Positions 46,981-58,870 of a stretch of DNA of 64,000 bases are shown here, in pieces. Under the pieces are notes generated by a model. The model did no database searches. It was not told where the DNA came from and worked only from the letters and a program-made list of their open reading frames with translations. Both the position numbers and the translations under genes were made by a program. Where the stretch lies: positions 744,001-808,000 of the forward strand of contig JACGCM010002114.1 in NCBI GenBank assembly GCA_014058105.1, read 5' to 3'. Source of the stretch: Kingdonia uniflora (Eukaryota > Streptophyta > Magnoliopsida > Ranunculales > Circaeasteraceae). The first letter of the stretch is position 1. Each line of letters starts with the position of its first letter.

Positions 46981-47792
46981 AGACCTTCTTTGGATCGACC
47001 ATAAGTTCACAGCCACCAACGATAAATCCTAAATATACTAGTTCCTTCATCCCAAACTTGTACTTCTTCCTATTCAGAAAAAGTTATTATGATTACAATA
47101 TGCCCAATACTTTGGCGTATATCTACGAGGTGTTCCTCCCATGTTTGAATATATATTAAGATGTCATCTAAATACATAATCATAAAATTATCAATAAAAG
47201 CACGAAGTACCTTATTCATCAACCGCTTAAATGTCGTTGAAGCGCTGTATAACCCAAAAGGCATCACCAACCACTCAAAGAGTCCTTGTTTGGTCTTGAA
47301 AGCTGTCTTCCATGTATCTTCTTCCCGAATTCTAACTTGATGGTAACCCGACTTAAGATCCAGCTTGGTGAAAAACCGAGTCTTCTGCAGCTCATTTAAA
47401 AACTCGTTAATTCGTGGAAGCGGATAACGATTCTTCACCGTAATCTTGTTCAGTGCCCGATAATCTACACACATTCACCAAGACCTATCCTTCTTCAGCA
47501 CCAATAATACCGCTGAACCATAAGGTGAGCAACTTAGATTAATAAACCCTTTCTCTTGGAGTTCTTGTACCTGTTTCTTGATCTCATCAAACTCGATGAC
47601 AAAAGTTTGATATAACCCAATGTTGGGAAGCGGCTCACCATTCACCAAGGTAATATCATACTCCACATCCCCCTTGTGTAGCATCCCTTCTATGCTCATA
47701 AATAAGTCTTTATACTCCTCTTTCAACTTCCCCATTTTGATTTGTTGCTTAAGAGACATCGCCAAAGTAGACAACACCTTAGCCGACGGACC
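46981..47792 (-). pseudogene. Reverse transcriptase of element E
   Basis: 47475-47792: IKKQVQELQEKGFINLSC, SPYGSAVLLVLKKDRSW, then a TGA (Arg expected). 47070-47474: [45 protein letters not shown] and the catalytic box MYLDDILIY. The frame fails beyond about 47100. The upstream end is at the solo LTR; the frame appears to rejoin protease-side sequence when that insert is removed. Confidence 0.85.
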
Positions 47793-48268
47793 TGCAATGG
47801 TGCATTTTTCTGGATAGTAAACCTTACCAATATTTTCATAAGGAGACTGCAATTCGATATTGAGGCACACTATATTTTACATGTAAACTCAGTAAAACCT
47901 GAGAAAAACCACGATCTCAAGGAGGATTTAGTAATTAAATCCAATATATGCTAGCTATTACAATTGTCGATGAATAATAAGGATGTGAATGATTGAAAAA
48001 TAGTTGAGTCTTGGATCGGATTAACATATGCTATGCCTGTATTTATAATGGATATGAGCAGTTACAAAAATAAATGGTTTCCAAATTTGGTGGGCAGTGG
48101 GCAAACTTCACAGATCTTCTTGTAACGGCTCTATTTGACCAAGCATAACGGCTACTTTAGTGGGTCGAGTTCTGTAGTTGAAGATATGACATCTTCTCGA
48201 ATGACAGAATTTTTTTTACTAAGTTCTACTAGCTTCACCTGGTCGAATATGGGGAATATGCTACTACA
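47793..48268 (-). repeat. Solo LTR of the Tat-like family (same family as element F)
   Basis: TSD ggacc at 47788-47792 and 48269-48273. On the minus strand it runs tgtagtagcatattcccc to caccattgca and matches F's LTR (55973-56518) almost throughout, including the TATA-like tttataaatac region (plus 48040-48047) and the cttttctcaggttttact block. It lacks the internal duplication seen in F's LTR. No internal sequence, so a solo LTR. Confidence 0.92.
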
Positions 48269-48273
48269 GGACC

Positions 48274-48917
48274 CTCTTGAACTAGACACACCAACAACAA
48301 TACAAACTTGTCGCTCGCATTAGCCAACCACTTCGCCTGAGTTGTCGTTACGAAATTATTGGTGGTGACATGATCCTTACAAGCATTAATATGAAACTTT
48401 TTCCCCTCCTTCATAAGACGATACTTGCAAGCTCTATGGTAAAGAATTATATCTCTATCCCAAAGATAAGGGCTACCAAAGATTACTTGACACACATCTA
48501 AAGGAACTACCTCACTCGTCACTTCGTCAATAAACATTTTAATAATCACAAACTTGAATGTACACTATGTGATCTTCCACTCCGCGTCTTTCTGAATTCA
48601 ACCCAAACTATACGGCTTAGGATAAGTCATAGCATCAAAACCCATCTTCTTCACTGCCACCTCAAAGATTACATTCTTCTAATTACCCAAATTAATGATG
48701 GCCTCTACTAAGCTCTGCTTTACTTGAATGCTAACATGAAAAAGTTCTTCCCGACTCGCCTCCTTGATAGCCATAGTTTATTTAAATATTAGAGTAAGCT
48801 TAGGATTTGGCTTATCTAAATCCAGAAGATCAATAATCATTACGGCTAGTACACATTTCTCTTTCTTACTCCACTTGTCCTTCGGCTTAAGCTCTAGATA
48901 AAGTTTTAAATATTTAT
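48274..48917 (-). pseudogene. Protease-region remnant of element E
   Basis: 48274-48549 reads IIKMFIDEVTSEVVPLDVCQ, then VIFGSPYLWDRDIILYHR, the segment after the retropepsin active site in this lineage (FGSPYLWDRD), and ends at the solo LTR. Upstream sequence (to about 48900) contains stop-ridden protease N-terminal parts. No intact D-S/T-G site found. Confidence 0.7.
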
Positions 48918-49986
48918 CTAAAATGTGTCCATTCGCCTTATAATGACTGCATAATTACCCTTGGATCGAGACCCCTCTCCTTTAGATTCCCCTTTGTGCT
49001 CATTCTCCCAACTAGACTTATACCCCAATTTATTCTTGTTGTCTTTTTTGTCACTCTTCAAGTACTTGCCTTCAATAGCAATTGCTTTTACGGTTGCATC
49101 TTCGATATTCCCCAATATAAATAGCTTCAACTCTATCCTAATAGACTCCGACAACCCCCCCCCCCCCATATACTTTATGAATACTTCATACTCGTCTACA
49201 TCAATTTCAAAAACCAAAGCTTGATTATGAAACTCCGTAGTAAACTCTTGTACAGATTGCCCATACTTTTGGTATAAATTATGCCATTTTAACCATCTCT
49301 CTTGCTTATACCCAATCGGATAAAATTATTTCCTCGCTAACACCTTGAACTCCTTCCAAATCAAGTTTTCTACTTTGTGGTATTTCTTATATGATTTCCA
49401 CTACGTGAGTGCACGACTTACAAATTTTAATATAAAAAGCATATTTTCTAAGCATTTGAATATTCGTAAACAAAAAAATAGGTCTCTAATCTATCTAACC
49501 AATTATCCAACTTCTCGGCATCGATTGAACTGCCAAATACCAGAAATTTGATCTTATAGTCGATATGAAGATTACGCATAAAATTTATTGACTTACCAAT
49601 AATTGATCGCTCCTCGACGGATTCGACATCACTAGAATCACTATTTACCTCCTCGGTATCTCTGTCTTTATCCTCCTTCGCAACCCCTCTCTTCCTCGTG
49701 CGCTCTCGCCGTTTTACCGAAGTAAAAGCCTTCGTGAGGTTTGTGAGATGCAATTGCTCTACCAACTCCACTAGAGTAGTACATAAGTCAGAAACCTTCA
49801 TTTCCAACTTTGTGAGATAATCTTCGAAATCGCCCATCTTCAAATTTACCTTCTTCCTCGAGCTAGGTTTCCAATGAATCTTCAACAGACTCACTAGGTT
49901 CTCTTTCGTTTACTTGAGTCGGTCGCGTGTAGTGACCATAAACCATAATCCCCCTGAGAATCGTTACTAGAACTCTGATACTACTT
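48918..49986 (-). pseudogene. Gag remnants of element E
   Basis: 49448-49894: MGDFEDYLTKLEMKVSDL, an acidic/basic linker, then FGSSIDAEKLDNWLDRLE (capsid start, as in many chromovirus Gags). 48918-49217: KYMGGGGLSESIRIELKLF and a Lys/Ser-rich tail. A 13-base poly-C run lies near 49157-49169. A zinc knuckle is not clear. Confidence 0.7.
49968..49986 (-). promoter_or_regulatory. Primer binding site of element E
   Basis: Minus strand agtagtatcagagttct next to the 5' LTR, close to the tggtatcagag tRNA-Met type. Confidence 0.7.
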
Positions 49987-50581
49987 AATCCATAATCGAA
50001 TTGAGATTAACCTAATTTGAAGAAATAAACATGAAGAAAAATTATTGACAAGAGAATTTCCCATTTAGAGCTTTAATTGCTCAATTACTTTATTTCAATT
50101 AAATTCTTCTCAAACCCTAAGTCTTTCTTAGAAAAACTTAAATCCCCACTTTTTGCCTAGCCCTTTAATGAAGGTTACAAGTTTCTAGTTACAAATTATG
50201 ACTAAAATACACTTTAAAACGCCTAAAATAAAGAATGAACACGATAGTCGCTCGAATGAACCCATGAGTCGTTTGAACGACTGGCTCAATTAAGCCTAAA
50301 AATAGCCTCAGCAAGAATTGGTCTTCTAGATCTCCATGTCGTCTGAACGACTTGCTTATTTTTGCCTAAAAATAGCCTTAGCATGAATTGTTTTTCTGGG
50401 ATCTCCAGGTCGTTCGAACGACTCCAAATATTGTTCGAACGACTTGACTATATTTGCCTAAAAATAGCCTCAACATGAATTTGGCTTCTTTCTTCTCATA
50501 TCTCGTTCGAACGATTCCAAGGCTCGTTTGAACGAGTTAGCATCTTTTGAAGGGGTTCAATCTATAGATCCTCCTGGATCA
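49987..50581 (-). repeat. 5' LTR of element E with palindromic motif array
   Basis: Homologous to 44239-44847. It includes gtcgttcgaacgac-like palindromes at about 50268-50281, 50338-50350, 50409-50440 and 50503-50540, with intervening repeated gcctaaaaatagcct blocks. Ends at gatca, followed by TSD aatga. Confidence 0.85.
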
Positions 50582-51960
50582 AATGATAAATGTGTTGGGC
50601 ACAAACAAATTATAAAAATTATGCTATATTATTGATGTATGATAAGAGAAGAGGAATGATGTGAAGAAGATGGTAGATTGTAGAAGCAAGAGATGGGAGA
50701 AGAGAGATAGAGAGAGAGGTAAAAAAATGAGGTGATGCATACTTCATACTTTTTTTGGGTACCATAAATGACAATTATGCCACACACAAACGTATTACAT
50801 ACTTATTTACATTGTGGAAGTACGATAACTATATAGTACAAGCACAAATGATATTTCTTTTAAATATAAATTATAACATTTTCGAGCACAAATGACAATT
50901 ATTTTGAGCATGAATAACATTGTTTTTTAGCAAAGATAAAAATTATATTGGGTACAAATGAATTATATATAATGTTTTATATTGTTGATGTGCAAGATGA
51001 TTTAAATAGAAAATAGATATGGGAAGAGGAGATAGAGGAAATGGAGAGAGAGAGAGAGACATGGTGTGGGGTAAGGGAGGGGAATATAAAAATAAAGATG
51101 AAGGGATGAAGCGAAGCATGATATTTTTTTCAAGCACCATGTATGCAATTATGTCAGAAGTACACAAACGTATTATATAGACTAATTTTCATTGTGGAGT
51201 ACGGTAATTATATCAGGTCACAACACAAATGATACTTCCTTCGAACATAAATGATAGTATTTTCTGAGTACAAATGTCAATTATCTTAGGCATAGATAAC
51301 AAAAAAAATAGCAAAAATTATAGCTATATTGGGCATAAATGAAAATGGAGATGCATGAGGAGAGAGGATAGAGGAAATAGGAGGGGGCGAGGGGAAGAGA
51401 AAAATAAAGGTGCAGGGGTGAGGTGAAACACGAATGTATAAGACTAAATTACAAAACATTCATATAGTAAACCATGTCATTAGCTTCATAAAAAAATGAT
51501 CTTCTTCAGGTCCTCTGGAAATAAGCACAAAATGATCGCAATGTAATACTCTAAAGTTTAATTCTTGACACGCTATTTGTAACTTTGTCGTTATCTCTAT
51601 AATCATGGATGACCTGGCAAGATGTAAAACACTTTATGATGATAATTTTTTCGTGCAAAGATGATAGTTGTATTGGGCAAAACAAATTACATAGATAAAC
51701 TTTACGTTGTTGACGTGTGAAAAGAAAATAAGATAGCGATGAAAAAGATGATGGGTGATAGAAGACAAGAATGAGGAGAGCAGAAATAGAGGGATATATA
51801 TATAGAGAGAAAAAAAAAATGGGAAAAAAATGAAGAGATAAGGCGAGTCACAAATAAATATTTTTGGTAGCATGAATGATACATTTTTCAATCACATATA
51901 GCAATTCCTTCGAGCGAAAATTTCAAAATGTTGGAGCAAAGAAATTTATATTACTGTAGC
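50582..51960. repeat. Diverged tandem repeat array, right part
   Basis: Four recognisable units start at ttgggcacaaac (50596), ttgggtacaaat (50947), ttgggcataaat (51338) and ttgggcaaaac (51675). Spacing is about 351, 391 and 337 bp. Each unit has a tgttgatgtg-like block, a gagagagg purine tract, a cacaaacgtatta segment (first two) and gcacaaatga repeats. Not coding. Split from 44100-44238 by element E. Confidence 0.7.
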
Positions 51961-52041
51961 AAAGAAATGACATTCGTCATTTGTCAATTGTAGCAGACTA
52001 TAGTAGTGATATGACCATCTGTCACCCATTTATATTATAGC

Positions 52042-52293
52042 TGTTTTTATTAGTTTTTATTAGATAACAAGTTATTCTACTAAGCAATCATACACACACA
52101 TAGATATGAGGGAAGAATAAAGATCTTATTATTGATAGGTTGTTCTGTGTTACAATTAGTGAACCCTTTTAGGGTTAAATACTCTCTCTAAAACTTTCCC
52201 CATAAACCCTAGCTTATATTGGCTTGTTAGGAGACCAGTAGGATGCCCCAACCAAGTTGGGTTCCCACCTTGAGCTGGACCCAACTTCTAACA
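52042..52293 (-). repeat. 3' LTR of Ty1/copia element G
   Basis: Minus strand starts tgttagaagttgggtcc and ends about ...ctaataaaaaca (plus tgtttttattag). The PPT (ctcccccttgggg on plus, 52294-52306) flanks its start. LTR about 252 bp, short as in many copia elements. The left end is approximate. Confidence 0.75.
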
Positions 52294-55200
52294 CTCCCCC
52301 TTGGGGTGTTCTATACCAGGATGACTTACCTCATCAAAACCTTAACCTAGCAAAACCCCCTTGGGCAAAAAGCTATGCAAGAAAAGAGTACAATCATATG
52401 CCCCATATGGGTTATTGACACATATACCTTACGTTATCAAAACCTCTAGTCAGTAAAACCTCCCAGGATAAAAACTGTACTATCAGGTAAAAATAGTAGA
52501 ACACGTATTTGTCCATGTCAAGTCAGAACTACTCCCCCTAACGTCGATCTCACCCGAGATGTATCTCCCTGAGATATTTATGAATAAAAACTTTTACATG
52601 CCGATTCTGTGTACCAGCTGCTTGAACGTAAGTGGTGCAAGAGTTTTCGTGAATAGGTTTGCAAAGTTGTCTTTTAAATTATCTTGAATAATATCAATCT
52701 CATTCTCCTTCTATAATTTATAAGTATGGAAAGACTTCTGTAAAATGTGCTTCATTCTGTTGCCATTAATAAAATCTTCAATGACTTCAATGATACAAGC
52801 CGAGTTGTCTTCATACAGAGTCCATGCATTATCTTTGATGGAACATTCCACAACATTAGTTGATGTGATGTATCTTGGAACACAACCATCATTCTCGGCC
52901 AATTTCATGAAGTACAAGAATTACCTTGTGGTTCAAAGATGTAACTACCGCCATCTGCTTCATCAATCTTCAATAATTTGTTGTATTCCCATGCATAAAC
53001 ATATAGTCCATCTGATAATGGCCTCTATGTGGGTCTGACAAGTATTTTGTATTTGCGTACCCTATAATTTTATGTTTACCATTTTTGGGTCAAAAATACC
53101 CCAGTCTTTTGTTCTGATTAGATAGCTCAGAATGTGTTTGATTTTGTTACAGTGCCTTTGGGTTGGAGCAAAATTATGGCAAGCCAAATGATTTACTGCG
53201 AATATCATCGGGTCTAGTATACCCAACTAACTATAACAAAGAAACTCTTAGCTATAGCGTCACAGCCATAGGAGTTTCTCCCCCCATTAGGATGGTGAAA
53301 GCTGTCGTTCTCCACATTGCTTCCAGAAGCTTATACCTCCCCGGGTGGCTTCATGTAGATATTTATATCTAGTTTCCCAAAAAGATACATGGCAATTACA
53401 TAAGATGCACGTCTAACTTGACCTCAACAACAGAAAAACTGATCAGTAACACAACGTTATAGCATCTATGACTAGATAATAGGTCTCATTACAATCGATG
53501 CCAGGTCTCTTTAAAAATTCTTGGGCAACTAGTCTTGCCTTAACCTAGTTATCTATCCGAGTTAATCATATTTTCATACCATTCTGATTTGTAACCAATT
53601 GGCTCTATGGCATTACTTCGCATTATGCTAGCAAGTTGAGCTTGGATTCCAGACGCCCACTTTGGCCAATGTACAACAACACAAAGTCATTTAAAATAAG
53701 TGGTTATGAATCCTCATCCCTAATGGCAAGTATAGCAGCAAATATGAATACCTTATCGACAAATCTCTACAAAATGATACTGCATCATGCCATTACAAAC
53801 ATTTAATAAATCGAGATTTCCTTATTATCATACGTTTATGCTAGCCTGAGCTTATCTCATAATGTATCAACTGGTCGTGTAGCTACTATTGCCTAGTCGA
53901 TGGGTGGCTCAATCCTCGATGAACCGACTACACCATTAGTCATATTTATCCCTTACTTTGTAGCTCCCCAGCTCAAAATACTTTCTTCCAATGGTGCTCT
54001 ACACTAAGCCCGAGCCTCATATTCATTTACGGTATTAATTCCCCCAAAATGTTTAGCTATGTAGGTGCATTACTTGCAGGTAAATATAGCTATAATACTT
54101 TAATAGTGTCTATGAATGTGTCTAACAATTTATTTGCGACCTATTGTAAATTTGTAATCTGTTAAACCTTATTGTCACTTAACTTATATAAAAGAATCTA
54201 GATGAGACAACGATGTTGCTTTCCAGCTAATTTTGGAAACGTCCTCAGCATTATCTTTCGTATCTCCCCCCTAATACTGGGAATATCGTCTCATCAAAGT
54301 GATAATCTACAAATCTTACAACATATACGTCGCTAGTGGACTTCAAATATCTAGTGGTAGATACAAATCAAAACCTACATAATACCAGGTCGACATTAGG
54401 GATCCCATCTTCGTACGTTGTAGTGGTACAATTGGAACCTGTACGGAACATCCAAATATTCATTAATGGGAGAGTACACCGTGCTCTGGCCCAGTTATTA
54501 GTTTCTTTGGGAAATATTTGATGATTTTCTATGGGATGAATCCCAATCAGTATTGCAGAAGTTAAAATGCATAGCCCACACACTAACCGGAAGCTACGAT
54601 CATAATAACAGTGGCCTAACAATTATTTGAAATTGCTTGATTAGGTTCTCTGCCAATCCTGAGTTGGGTATGGTATGGGGTACTCACGATGTTCAATCAT
54701 CTATCCCATTTAGCAATAAAATAATTATCAAAAACCTGTGAGTCGACCTTGCAAGCCCCCGTCCAGTCATATCGATCAACTTGATCGGTTAATCTAGGAC
54801 TAAGCCAATGATCGAATGATCTAAGTGAGAACTCATGCTAACGTTGTATTCCTAGTTGTCAATAATAGGCAAACGTAAGACCATCTCCAAGATGCATCTA
54901 TTATGTCCATAAGTACTTAAGTGGGCCACTATGTGGATGGATAGTCCCCCATGTATCTTTATAGATGCGTTTGGAATAAAGGCTAGAAATCCCATTCTAT
55001 CATGATCATACTAGAATAAATAATAGACTTTCCTTGAAAGTAATCATCACACGTACACTCTTTGAATCTTCTCTTATTTTAAGGAAACTTGATATGTATT
55101 CCCGATAATCCTCTTCATTATCCTAACCCGAAGGAGTATATAGAAAACTGTTCCAATAACATTTTCTAACTTTTGACGTTGAGGAAATACACAAAACCTT

Positions 55201-55972
55201 ATCTGTCATTTTGTCTGATAGTCTTTACATGATAAACATTATCATGTATCTCCTAAAACTCAGTAAAATCTGACTGGACTTACTAGTGTATAAGGCAGAC
55301 TAGATAACCCGTATCATACTATTAGGAAGTAATAGTATGACGCACTCAGTGTATTCTATCATGTTGGTGATATTTGTGACATTCCCGATACACCGGGTTA
55401 GGGACAAAAAATATGTTCATATCTCAAAAGGATCGAGTGCGTGGTACTAATGTCTCTTAGATATGGGTCGTCACTTATCCGATAATCAGTAATGCTTAAT
55501 AAGTAAATAGATCCATAGGCAGGTTGTATATAGTAGATCAACTATTATACATAGAATCTAACTACTTCCCAAACAATAAATTTTCATAATCAAAGAACAA
55601 TTACATAGATGTGATACCGAACCAGTGCATGTCACGGGCATTCTATTAAACTAACCAGTAAAGAGTTCCCAACTCAATCAATGATAGCAAAACAACTACT
55701 ATACAACAAATAAAGATACTACTTGGCAATGCTCTCTAGGTAACATCATTAATCTACTGAGAATTTTCTACTGATTACTTATAGAACTTGATCCAAAGCT
55801 GCATTGGTATCATTGGAGAAATCTAAGGCCGCAGACTCTGTCGTGAAGAAGTCTATACCAACTGTGGTAAGTCTGAGGGTGATCTCATTAGATTATTTAG
55901 GGTGCCCTGCAATCCCGTGCATGACTATCTTGTATCCAATTGACAAATTCTTCCTATATTCCATTATGGTCC
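52294..55972 (-). pseudogene. Ty1/copia pol remnants (element G)
   Basis: Minus strand, from right to left: integrase-like fragments (54340-55180, with a WMFRTGSNCTT segment and loose matches); a linker (SSRIEPPIDQAIVATRPV, 53870-53930); RT (near 53580-53690: WPKWASGIQAQLAS, EPIGYKSEWYENMIN; near 53390-53440: FGKLDINIYMKPPG-like); RNase H (52711-53060: YLSDPHRGHYQMDYMFMHG, then LYEDNSACIIEVIEDFING and HILQKSFHTYKL). Stops and frameshifts throughout. Copia type is clear from the YEDNSACI and HTYKL end. The 5' half is absent, probably cut where F inserted at 55973. Confidence 0.75.
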
Positions 55973-56518
55973 TGTAGTAGCATATTTCCCAGATTTGATT
56001 AGGACAAGCTAAATACAGTTAAGTCAAAGGTATTTAATCACTCGAGAAGATAGTATGGTAGCATATTCCCTAGATTCAACAAGGAGAAGCTAGTACAACC
56101 ACGTCAAAGTTATATGATCATTCGAGAAGATATCAAGTGCACGCCTACAAATCTCGATCCTCTACAGTAACCATTGTACTTAGTTAAATAGATCCGTTGC
56201 AAGAGATGCAAAAAGTTTTCCCACCCATTAAACCAATTATTTGTAACTGCCCGTATCCATTATAAATAGGGGTAGGGCACATGTCGAATGGAATCCGAGA
56301 ACCCTATTATTTTTCTACTATTCAAAACATTTCCATCAATCAGTAATTGCAATAACTAACACATATTGGATTTTATCATCAAATTTTCCTCGAGGTTGTG
56401 GCTTTTCTCAGGTTTTACTAAGTTTTCACGTAAAATCTAGTGTGTTCTAGCTCAAAATTACAACCTATTTACTAAAAGTATTGACAAAGTTTACCATCAG
56501 GGAAAACACGCTATTATA
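55973..56518 (+). repeat. 5' LTR of element F with internal tandem duplication
   Basis: Begins tgtagtagcatatttccc and ends acgctattata (CA end lost). Two copies of an approximately 78-bp segment (gtagcatatt...ctcgagaagata) at about 55977-56054 and 56055-56132; the solo LTR at 47793-48268 has one. TATA-like tataaatagg at 56261-56270. Confidence 0.88.
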
Positions 56519-56520
56519 AT

Positions 56521-56540
56521 TGGCGCGCGTCTATGAGAAA
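56521..56540 (+). promoter_or_regulatory. Primer binding site of element F
   Basis: tggcgcgcgtctatgagaaa, two bases after the LTR end; a slightly altered form of the tggcgccgtctgtgg type used by Tat elements. Confidence 0.8.
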
Positions 56541-56587
56541 ATGCACATTTTCTTTACCAAATAGTTATTCTATCCAATCAATTTCAT

Positions 56588-58430
56588 GACAAACATGAAA
56601 TTTAAAAGCTTATCCAGTACTCAGAGAAACAATGAGGATAATCCAATCACTGTCCAGCCCAAAACAGTTGATTTCCACAAAGCAATTTTCAAACTTCAGA
56701 AGCAGATGGAGTATGATAGGAAATAGCAACTAGATGAGTAGAAGATTCATGCTCAGGCCCTTCAAGTTGAGAGGGATGAGAGAAGGAAGGCCCTGGATCG
56801 ACAAAGCCAAACTCATCAAAAAGAATGGAAAGTTTACGAATGTAATAAGATCGAATCACTGGTCGGCAAGGATCACCTCTACGGGCCCCGTGTGAGCATC
56901 GGTCATGAGTTGTTCAGCGAGAAAGCCTACCAAGGCAAGAGAGAATGTGAATTTCTAGGTCTCGATCCAGGACATCTCGATATTTTGGCCTTACGTCATC
57001 AGCATCGATAACTCAAAGAAGTCGATAAACGCGTCATCAAACCCCACCACCTCCAAGATGACCAGTTAGAGAGCAATTGGGTCTAGAAGGAAAAAGAGAT
57101 TTTGATCCTCAAGTAGTAGCTGAAACAAATGCTCTCCAACAGTTCATTACCTTAGACAACTTGAACAACATGATTCAAGCCATACATCCAAATAATCCAG
57201 GTCGAAGATCCGCTCTAGATAGGATCGAGACTAATCAAATTTCTCCTCTTCTCAAAGTTATGCCAATCCCAGATAACTTCCACATGCTAAATTTCTACCA
57301 GTATGCAGGCCTCATCGACCCACTCACCCACGTCTGTCACTTTAAAGTAGTTGTTGGCCTATACTCTAAATTCGATCACATGATGTGTCGTCTGTTCAAC
57401 ATGAATCTTAAAGAAGAGCCCCTTAGGTAGTTTTACACCATTCCAAAAGGTTCGATAACCAGTTTCACTCAATTACAACGACTCTTCGAGCTAAACTATG
57501 CTTATGCCAAAGAATATCAGATAAGAGTGGACTCTCTCTTATTTTTGGAATAAGAGGCAAAAGAAACCTTGACAATTTTTATAAGTGTTTCTTACAAGAA
57601 ATAAGGAAGATTGGGAATTCAAATCCCAAGATTATCATACTGGCATTCACCTCTGCTCTCCGCATCGATTTTAAAGCTCGAGAAGAACTCACGCTCCATA
57701 AACCAAAAACCGTTATAGAGATGATCGACGTGGTGAGTAACTACATTGAACTCGAATGGTCCAAGAAAGATAAGATGAAAAGTTCTTCCGTTATACATTC
57801 CAATGACGTATTTTTACCCCCGCTCTCTAAACCAACAACGAATGTTCTGGCCAAGCAGTGTGGGCGCTTCAATGATAATGTCAAATGCATAGATGGGAAG
57901 AAAGATCAACCTATCCCAATCTTACCTCCTATGACAGCCACCCTGTCTACAATCTTAACAATATTAAGAGGGATGAATTCTTTTGATAAGCATAGGAGAT
58001 TCCAGACGTTCTGAATAAGCCTATATGCCAGTATCATAATGTCCATAGCCATGAAACTGACAACTATTATTCCCTGATAAGAATTTTCAACCATATAGTA
58101 CTAGCAGGAAGGCTCCATGAATACGTGCTTGATTTTCCAAAATTTCTCGAAGAAGAAATGAAAAGAAAGGAAGTAGAACAAGAGCAAGGCCAAGGTCAAG
58201 CTCGACATCTTTACATGATCGAAATTAAGAAAGGCAAGAAGCGAAAGAAAGATAACAAAATCGCATTCTGTTACAAGATGATATCTTCATAAAAGTTTGC
58301 CAAACTTCTACCCAGCTTCAGCAAGGCCAAATGGCCATTTCACATTTCTTTCGAACACTGCAATACCACCCACGTCAAATACCCTCATGACAATCCATTG
58401 GCGATAATGCTCAAAGTAGGACTGGACTAA
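56588..58430 (+). pseudogene. Gag of element F
   Basis: N-terminal charged/coiled-coil region (QMEYDRK, then QLDE after a stop), 57077-57430 with the capsid block (LNNMIQAIHPNNPG, VMPIPDNFHMLNFYQYAG, DPLTHVCHFKV), then GSITSFTQLQRLFELNY. A stop at about 57550 and frameshifts follow (DTIGNSNPKIIILAFTSAL-like). A later part (57721-58014, 58080-58420) has MIDVVSNYIELEW and a Lys-rich segment. It would form the particle. Not functional. Confidence 0.8.
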
Positions 58431-58870
58431 TTAGACTCACTCCTGGTCGATATTGGAAGTGTAGCTAATGTACTGTTCAAAAGAGCGATTGACTACACTT
58501 GCAATATCAATGATTCAACCAAAGCCTTAACAACAACCATTACAGGATTCAACGGTTCAAAGAAATCTACCTTGAGAGAGATTGCGTTGCCCGTTCAAGC
58601 AGGACCGGAGACGACCTTCGTAAAATTCATTGTCATCGATGCTGAATCCAAATACTTGGGAATCTTAGGGCAAAGTTGGTTTTATTCTATAAAAGCAGTA
58701 CCGTCAACATATTACCTGTCCTAACATTTTCCAACATATCATAGTGTCTATGAAATCAAGGGGAGTCAAGTTGTAGTGTGTATGTGCAAGAATACCACCA
58801 CTAACTCTCATGCATCAAAACTCTTGAAAGCATAGTAATTACAGATAGAGCGACCTCTAACATCCGAGTA
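58431..58870 (+). pseudogene. Aspartic protease of element F
   Basis: LLVDIGSVANVLFKRAIDY (D-I-G-S in place of D-x-G-S), TTTITGFNGSKKSTLREIA, FIVIDAESKYLGILGQSW and IKAVPSTYYLS, a stop, then YHSVYEIKGSQV. The order and the IDA-S-YLGILG and AVPSTYH motifs match Tat proteases. Interrupted by at least one stop (about 58723). Confidence 0.82.

Larger units (their letters stand above)
44239..50581 (-). mobile_element. Decayed Ty3/gypsy element E (chromovirus-like)
   Basis: TSD aatga at 44234-44238 and 50582-50586. LTRs 44239-44847 and 49987-50581 (609 and 595 bp). Minus-strand order: PBS, gag, protease, RT, RNase H, integrase, PPT. The RT style (YLDDILIYIQTWEEH) is chromovirus-like. All ORFs are broken. 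It carries a nested 476-bp solo LTR at 47793-48268. Inserted in the tandem repeat array. Confidence 0.88.
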
